Positions 34,208 to 39,398 of a stretch of DNA of 39,398 nucleotides are shown here, piece after piece. The translations under genes and the position numbers were made by a program. Numbering within the stretch: the stretch's first letter is position 1; each line of letters begins with the position of its first letter. The stretch comes from Planctomycetaceae bacterium (GTDB taxonomy: Bacteria; Planctomycetota; Planctomycetia; Pirellulales; Pirellulaceae). The stretch spans positions 1 through 39,398 of the forward strand of contig JAJTFC010000024.1 in the NCBI GenBank assembly GCA_021298315.1, written 5' to 3'. Under the pieces are notes generated by a model that saw nothing but the letters and a program-made list of their open reading frames with translations, ran no database searches and had not been told where the DNA came from.

Positions 34208-36925
34208 TCAATCTAGGTATCGAAACTCGGCGGTCGCAAGGAGTCCACGTGCTAGGCTTACCCAACCGCTTTCGCTCGTGTCGCTATTGCTGAACAAATC
34301 ATTAGCGATTTGCATTTCATCGCCGGTTGGTTTTCGACACAGTACTAATTGATAAAGCATCTCGACCCTGGCTTCAAAATTCTCCGAGCCGCGACCAGGG
34401 ATCGAGTCCATAACTCTTTTAGAGATCGCTCCAGCATAAGCGGCAACGCTCGGGTTGTTCAGCAAAAATAAAGACTGGGACGGAACGTTGGTCGTCTCAC
34501 GCGCCCCTTGAACGACCATCGCATCGGGTAGATCAAAAAGCTCTAACACTTCCGGCAATGCACTGCGGGGCAAGGGCAAATAGATCGAACGGCAAACATC
34601 CTCATTGAATATCTCGCCTTTGCCTCGTTTCTTCCCGGAACTTGGATCCACTCGGTTTCCGAGATTCTTCTTGGCCATTGCTGTTCCGAGTACCGGCGCC
34701 AGATCGAGCTTTTCCGATAGGCTAAGCATCGCATCGCGAATTTCCTCGGCTTGCAACCTTCGACTCTTTCCTCTCCAAAGCAACTTGTTCTCAGGATCGG
34801 CCGCGAAAGCAGCAGGATTTGTTTCAACACTCGATAGCTGATAAGTTCGACTCAATGCGATCTTTCGCAGGAGACTCTTAACGTCCCACCCCTCTGCGAT
34901 GAATTCGCCTGCCAGTTGATCAAGCAACTCCGGGTGAGATGGTTTGCCGCCAGTGGTCCCAAAATTATCGACGCTGTCAACGATCCCTTGGCCCATCATC
35001 CAATGCCAGAATCGATTGACCGCTACCCTGGCCGTTAATGGATTGCTCTCGCTGGTGATCCACTGAGCTAACTGCAATCGTCCACTTGCATTTCTCGGAA
35101 CGCGATACTTGCGGGCGTCCCCGAATAGATCTGGTACCGATCGTTGAACTTTCTCACCAGAGAGTCCAACCTCACCTCTGGAAAAGAATGGGCTATTGTC
35201 GATGATCGGGAAAGCGGATCGACGTACGCCTCCTAAGTAACGGCCCATCTTTTCTCGGTTTGCATCCGCCTTAGGCAATTCCAGCGGGCGATCGACGGCC
35301 CCCATCGCCAACGGCCTAACGGTGTCGTCATCGTTAAGGGCTGAAAGCTGAAACTCAAGCTCATTGGCTTGCTGGGACAATTTACGCAACTGCTGCTGAC
35401 GACTTCGATCAAAGGTACCGTTTGCTTTCGCTGCCTTACGCTTCTCCTCGAGCTCCTCGATGATCGTTGCGATCTCTTTTTGAAGTTTTTGCAACTCCTC
35501 TCGCTTCTTGCGGATCTCGGTTTCCGACCAAGGTGCAGCAAGGGTTGGGAGATCGCAGTCGGTAGGCAACTCGATCGGCTCCGAAGCGTTCCTCGCGTTA
35601 TTCCCCCCTGAAGCCCCGTAACGGGTATCTGTCGACAAGAATATGCCGGCGACTGCCGTGTATTGCTTTTGAGAGATCGGCTCAAACTTGTGGTCATGAC
35701 ATCTTGCACAAGCCATGGTCATCGACATGGTTGCCTGGAACACTGAATCGATCTGCTCGTCCGCTTGATCCAAAGCGAACAACTTCTGGTTGCCTTCATT
35801 GATGTTCCTAGAACCGAGTGCTAAGAAGCCCGTTGCGATGATCCCGCTGGCCTTCTCCAAGGGGCTGTCGGTTTCCAACAAATCGCCTGCGATTTGTTGG
35901 GTCAAAAATCGATCATAAGGCATGTTCTTGCGCATCGCGTCGATGACCCAATCGCGGTAACGCCAGGCTTGATTGTAGGGTATGTTGACATCACGTCCCG
36001 ACGACTCTGCATACCTTGCCACATCCAGCCAGTGCCTGGCCCAATGAACCGCAAAGGCTTCGCTATCGAGCAACTCATCGACCACTTTTTCGATGGCCTC
36101 ACGACGCGATGTTCCCTGTTCAAGCTGATCTGTAAAGGCTCGAACTTGTTCAATCGTCGGCGGTAATCCAGTCAAATCGAAATAGAGCCGACGAATCAGC
36201 GACTCAGGCTTGGCATCCGCAACCGGCTGAATCATTGACGTTCGTTGCTGCTGGGCGATGAAGCGATCAATGCTTGTCCAAGCCCATTCGTCGTTTGGAG
36301 GAATCGATGGTTTGGTCAGGGGTTGATAAGCCCACCAAGATTTTGCCGATTCGTTGATCTCTTCTTTTGCAAGCAGATGCTCTTCTTCCTTGCGTGGATC
36401 GGGAGCACCCATGCGTACCCAACGGGTCAACTCCTTGACTTCAGCCTCGCTGAGCTTATCCCCAGCACCCTTCGGAGGCATCCTCAAGTTGGGATCCTGA
36501 TGCTCCACAGCTTTGATCAGCAAACTCTGAGCTGGATTTTTAGAAACGATTACCGGGCCGCTGTTCCCACCACGAAGCATCGCCTCGCGCGAATCGAGCC
36601 TCAATCCTCCCTCAGCTTCTCCTGAATCTACCGAATGGCACGCGTAGCACTTATTGGCAAGAATCGGTCGAATCCGGCTCTCAAAGTACTGCAGCTCCTG
36701 CTTGGTCAGCTTAGGGCCGGCTCCTTCGGACTTCTGGGTTTTTTGATCAGAGATCTCTTGGCCAAAGGCAATTTGCGATCCCAAGGACTGCAATCCAGCG
36801 AAGGCCAAAAGACTCACACAGGCCAGTAAAATGCTATTTCTAAATGGGCGATCGGAGTCTGCATCGTATAAGTTTGCAAACCAGTTGTCTGAGCTTAGAT
36901 CACGTGCGTTGATCGTGCCGAGCAT
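34208..36925 (-). CDS. PSCyt1 / DUF1549 / DUF1553 cytochrome-like protein
   Basis: 905 residues from the ATG at 36925 (a TTG two codons earlier is possible). A hydrophobic signal or anchor comes late, at about residues 30-55, after a hydrophilic lead. Then follows the planctomycete cytochrome c domain with CYACH (Cys and His heme ligands) and a candidate axial Met in LRMPPKGAGDKL. DUF1549 contains LIRRLYFDLTGLPPT and HWARHWLDVARYAESSGRD. A charged coiled coil (about residues 470-540: EIRKKREELQKLQKEIATII and beyond) precedes DUF1553 with LAQWITSESNPLTARVAVNR. The likely site is the periplasm. It is transcribed with the DUF1501 gene, 69 nt apart. The biochemical role of this family is not established. 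Confidence 0.94.
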   Translation of the reverse strand: MLGTINARDLSSDNWFANLYDADSDRPFRNSILLACVSLLAFAGLQSLGSQIAFGQEISDQKTQKSEGAGPKLTKQELQYFESRIRPILANKCYACHSVDSGEAEGGLRLDSREAMLRGGNSGPVIVSKNPAQSLLIKAVEHQDPNLRMPPKGAGDKLSEAEVKELTRWVRMGAPDPRKEEEHLLAKEEINESAKSWWAYQPLTKPSIPPNDEWAWTSIDRFIAQQQRTSMIQPVADAKPESLIRRLYFDLTGLPPTIEQVRAFTDQLEQGTSRREAIEKVVDELLDSEAFAVHWARHWLDVARYAESSGRDVNIPYNQAWRYRDWVIDAMRKNMPYDRFLTQQIAGDLLETDSPLEKASGIIATGFLALGSRNINEGNQKLFALDQADEQIDSVFQATMSMTMACARCHDHKFEPISQKQYTAVAGIFLSTDTRYGASGGNNARNASEPIELPTDCDLPTLAAPWSETEIRKKREELQKLQKEIATIIEELEEKRKAAKANGTFDRSRQQQLRKLSQQANELEFQLSALNDDDTVRPLAMGAVDRPLELPKADANREKMGRYLGGVRRSAFPIIDNSPFFSRGEVGLSGEKVQRSVPDLFGDARKYRVPRNASGRLQLAQWITSESNPLTARVAVNRFWHWMMGQGIVDSVDNFGTTGGKPSHPELLDQLAGEFIAEGWDVKSLLRKIALSRTYQLSSVETNPAAFAADPENKLLWRGKSRRLQAEEIRDAMLSLSEKLDLAPVLGTAMAKKNLGNRVDPSSGKKRGKGEIFNEDVCRSIYLPLPRSALPEVLELFDLPDAMVVQGARETTNVPSQSLFLLNNPSVAAYAGAISKRVMDSIPGRGSENFEARVEMLYQLVLCRKPTGDEMQIANDLFSNSDTSESGWVSLARGLLATAEFRYLD

Positions 36926-37328
36926 GAGCAAGTCCCTTCATGCAGCGAGCTGTATTGGTTGGTGTGTTTACGAAATGTTGCCAAAGTCACGGTTGCGAAG
37001 CGTTTATTGCGATGGCACAGCATTCAACAGATAATACCATGAATATCGGTAGAATGCCCGTTTATATCGAACCGTATGAGGGTAGGCAAACACTTTGGGC
37101 AGGGTTTGGTTTCGAATCGATTTTCCTTTTTTGCCGAATTTTTCTACCCACTCAATGTTCTTCGCCCACGAAAATCGTTTTTCTCCTTCAAAATCCTATG
37201 TTTTTAGATAATCTCATCGAGCTTTTAAAGACAATGTTCATGTGTCAACTTTGGCCAGCACCCCCATTTGGGGGGCAAACGAAGGATTTTAAAATATCTT
37301 GAATGAACACAAGGATCGATGGCGAGAG
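36926..37328. other. Divergent intergenic region without a gene
   Basis: About 400 nt between the minus-strand PSCyt1 gene and the plus-strand homoserine dehydrogenase gene; promoters for both should lie here. No clear -35/-10 pair was found. A CCCCC/GGGGG hairpin with an ATTT loop sits at about 37261-37275, close upstream of the hom start. A plus-strand frame through this region has no ribosome site or family features and is not called. Confidence 0.5.
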
Positions 37329-38636
37329 ATGGAAAAAACCCACGTCGCCATCGTCGGCATGGGAACCGTGGGCACCGGTGTTGCCCGCTTGCTCTTGGAT
37401 CACGGAGATCGACTTGCACGTCACGCCGGACGAGTGCTTTGGCTGACCAAGGCTCTCGTGCGGGACCTAAGTAAGGATCGTGGAATCGCTGACTTCCCCT
37501 CCGGAATCCTTACCGACAATCTCGAAGAGATCCTAGAAAACAAACAAATCAGCGTCGTGGCCCATCTAATAGGTGGTATCGAGCCGGCCAGAACGATCAT
37601 GCTCCAATTGCTCGAGTCGGGCAAAGACGTGGTGACTGCAAACAAGGCTCTTTTGGCTCAGCACGGTGGCGAACTCTTCGATCGAGCAAGAAGCCTCGGG
37701 CGAACCATCGCCTTTGAAGCCAGTGTCGGTGGCGGAATACCTATTATCGCCAACATCACCCAATGTTTCACTGCCAATCAAATCATATCTCTTCGAGGTA
37801 TCCTTAACGGAACAAGCAACTTTATTCTGACGCAAATGTCTGAAAGAGGGGTCGATTACGATCGAGCTTTGGCGACCGCACAGCGATTGGGATACGCCGA
37901 AGCGGATCCGACGATGGATGTCAACGGAAGCGATACGACTCAAAAACTTGCAATTCTGGCTCACTTGGCCTTCGGTGTTCGGATCGATTGGAAGGAGATC
38001 TATCGTCAGGGGCTCGAGTCCTTCACAATCGAAGATATTCGATATGCAGAAAAGCTTGGTTACCGTATCCGATTGCTCGCAACCGCTCAGCTCATCGATG
38101 ATAACCTTGAACTCCACGTCTCACCGACCTTGATTCGCAACGGACGGCCGCTTGCCGAAGTCCGTGGACCTTACAATGCCATTACAGTCGTTGGCGATGC
38201 GGTGGGTGACATGTTTTTTCATGGACAGGGTGCAGGTCAGATGCCCACGGCTTCTGCTGTTGTCGCCGATATGATCGATACGGCAGCAGGTCGCACCGAC
38301 ATCACTTTCCGAAGACTGCAACTATGGTCCGATCGGCAATGCGAAATCGAAATGATCCCTTATTGGAAAACGATCGGACGTTACTACATGCGGTACCTGG
38401 TTGCCGATGAACCTGGCGTTCTCTCTCAAATAACAGGAATCCTAGGAAGTCACCGGATCTCGATCTCGTCGATCATTCAGCATGAGCCGACCGAATCGAG
38501 CGAGCCGAACAAGGTGCCGTTGATTATCATGACTCACGAATGCAGCGAGTCAGAAGCAAGCAGAGCCCATGAGGCAATCCGAGCTTTGCAAAGCGTTGAC
38601 TCTGAGTGCTACAAACTGCGAGTCACTGAAGGCTGA
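37329..38636 (+). CDS. hom: Homoserine dehydrogenase with C-terminal ACT domain
   Basis: 435 residues from the ATG at 37329; a TTG at 37299 would add ten residues. It reduces aspartate semialdehyde to homoserine with NAD(P)H for threonine and methionine synthesis. The Rossmann start is HVAIVGMGTVGTGVARLLL; VVTANKALLAQHGGELF binds substrate and cofactor; GILNGTSNFILTQM and GYAEADPTMDVNGSDTTQK are the family signatures, the last holding catalytic Lys and Asp residues. From about residue 350 an ACT domain (RYLVADEPGVLSQITGILG) suggests feedback control by an amino acid, as in other long homoserine dehydrogenases. No other threonine gene is nearby. The gene converges on the small membrane protein, with the stops 5 nt apart. 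Confidence 0.95.
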   Translation: MEKTHVAIVGMGTVGTGVARLLLDHGDRLARHAGRVLWLTKALVRDLSKDRGIADFPSGILTDNLEEILENKQISVVAHLIGGIEPARTIMLQLLESGKDVVTANKALLAQHGGELFDRARSLGRTIAFEASVGGGIPIIANITQCFTANQIISLRGILNGTSNFILTQMSERGVDYDRALATAQRLGYAEADPTMDVNGSDTTQKLAILAHLAFGVRIDWKEIYRQGLESFTIEDIRYAEKLGYRIRLLATAQLIDDNLELHVSPTLIRNGRPLAEVRGPYNAITVVGDAVGDMFFHGQGAGQMPTASAVVADMIDTAAGRTDITFRRLQLWSDRQCEIEMIPYWKTIGRYYMRYLVADEPGVLSQITGILGSHRISISSIIQHEPTESSEPNKVPLIIMTHECSESEASRAHEAIRALQSVDSECYKLRVTEG

Positions 38637-38641
38637 TCAGC

Positions 38642-39013
38642 TTAGCGATTCGATGTTGCCGATCCGGCGATGAGCGAACTGGGGGCTTGAGGCATTCGAA
38701 TTGCTTGCTGCACGTTCCCCACTCGTGCTTGATTGATCATCATGCTTGTCGTTTGCTGGATTTGACGATTCGTTCGCTCGTCGATCAGATAGCCTTTTTT
38801 GGCTTTGAGGATCGAAATCGATAATGCAGGACGTCGTTGCCAGTGCTCCGCTTTAAAATCCCGAACATCCTCGTAAGGCAGATCAAGCTTGGCGCTGACT
38901 TTAGGAATCCAGTGAAAGCCGTCATTGGCTCGGACTATCGTAAAGTGCATCACCAAATAAAGCATCGCCACCCCAGATGCCAAACCGATGAGGAAGCTTT
39001 CGACTCGATTCAT
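38642..39013 (-). CDS. Small membrane-anchored protein of unknown function
   Basis: 123 residues. One N-terminal hydrophobic helix (about 6-25, SFLIGLASGVAMLYLVMHFT) acts as anchor or uncleaved signal. A compact segment then follows with HFTIVRANDGFHWIPKVSAK and the YEDVRDFKAEHWQRRP region, whose aromatic and charged pattern looks conserved-domain-like. The C-terminal third is Gln/Arg/Ala-rich with low complexity. No named family is claimed; proteins of this layout occur in other planctomycetes as far as I recall, which is not verified here. The gene converges with hom; the palindrome GCTGATCAGC spans the hom stop and the gap. Confidence 0.72.
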   Translation of the reverse strand: MNRVESFLIGLASGVAMLYLVMHFTIVRANDGFHWIPKVSAKLDLPYEDVRDFKAEHWQRRPALSISILKAKKGYLIDERTNRQIQQTTSMMINQARVGNVQQAIRMPQAPSSLIAGSATSNR

Positions 39014-39171
39014 GGAACGGTTCCCATTGAGAAAAGGATCTGTTTGCTAGCTCTCTAGCTCCCAGTTGTTATCACTTAGATAACCGATTTGGTCAGCAAA
39101 TGTCGAGAGCAATCCCGAGGCCAATAAACCGCGAATTTCGGATCGAGTTGTTTTCGAAAAACCCTTTTTTG

Positions 39172-39398
39172 GACCGCTGATAAACGCTGATGAACGCTGA
39201 TTCCAGGGCCGGGAGAAAAGGGAATGGGACAGCAGAGTGCTAACCGCTTTTGACCGCTGATAAACGCTGATGAACGCTGATTCCAGGGCTGGGAGAAAAG
39301 GGGGTGGGACAGCAGAGTGCTAACCGCTTTTTGACCGCTGATAAACGCTGATGAACGTTAATTCCAGAGCCGGGAGAAAAGGGGGTGGGACAGCAGAG
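39172..39398. repeat. Nested tandem repeat running off the window edge
   Basis: Nearly identical units start at 39172, 39252 and 39333 (spacing 80 and 81 nt); the third is cut by the window end. Each unit opens with three 10-bp steps of CGCTGATRAA type, then TTCCAGGGCCGGGAGAAAAG (with small changes), GGGACAGCAGAG and TGCTAACCGCTTTT. The first unit is preceded by a degenerate end (ACCCTTTTTT). No open frame runs through it. It could be a minisatellite, an iteron-like protein-binding array or an assembly-sensitive intergenic repeat. Confidence 0.85.

Noticed and set aside
38631..38642. GCTGATCAGC palindrome at the hom stop as a terminator
   Set aside because: A 10-bp palindrome with no loop and no T-run; too short to claim a function.
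39172..39398. Terminal repeat as a CRISPR array
   Set aside because: The units are nearly identical along the whole 80 bp, so there are no variable spacers; no cas gene is present.

Overview
The window reads as chromosomal DNA of a planctomycete, most likely a member of the Pirellulales. The evidence is a set of family hallmarks: a DUF1559 pseudopilin-like protein with its small lipoprotein, a DUF1501/PSCyt1-DUF1549-DUF1553 pair, an H4MPT-type methenyl cyclohydrolase (Mch), a secreted tricorn-like protease and a secreted squalene-cyclase-like repeat protein. The lineage call is inference from family content; no rRNA, tRNA, CRISPR array, transposase or phage gene was seen.

Bases 1-12365, + strand: a respiratory operon. 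It holds alternative complex III (actB, 5' end outside the window; actC; actD-actE; actF), a small unrecognised membrane protein, an SCO copper chaperone, and a caa3-type cytochrome oxidase (coxB with a fused cytochrome c, an A2-type coxA, an enlarged coxC, and a subunit IV). ACIII would oxidise quinol and pass electrons to the oxidase, and SCO would help load CuA. Spacings are short, SCO and coxB overlap by 4 nt, and a 9-bp inverted repeat closes the run. Several subunits carry His-rich tails or loops. The actD reading frame is broken near 4212-4216, with apparent loss of its first membrane helix.

Bases 12444-22089: housekeeping and secreted proteins, namely a LOG-family nucleotide hydrolase, a TIM-barrel sugar isomerase, a small exported protein, an exported aldose 1-epimerase and a convergent mch. 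Then comes a + strand cluster of a giant two-VWA membrane protein, a MoxR AAA+ ATPase and an exported alpha/alpha-toroid protein.

Bases 22236-30957: a PQQ-type beta-propeller protein converging on a tricorn-like S41 protease; an alpha/beta hydrolase; a small Cys/Ala/Pro-rich repeat protein with its own terminator; a translationally coupled DapA-like aldolase and SpoU methyltransferase; and a Dabb-domain protein.

Bases 31042-39398: a minus-strand block of lipoprotein + DUF1559 protein and DUF1501 + PSCyt1/DUF1549/DUF1553 protein; then homoserine dehydrogenase (+) converging on a small membrane protein. The window ends inside a nested tandem repeat (about 80-bp units, each with three 10-bp iterations) that runs off the edge. 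I found no clear defence island or wholly new system. The most distinctive items are the modified respiratory operon, the Cys/Ala/Pro protein and the terminal repeat.
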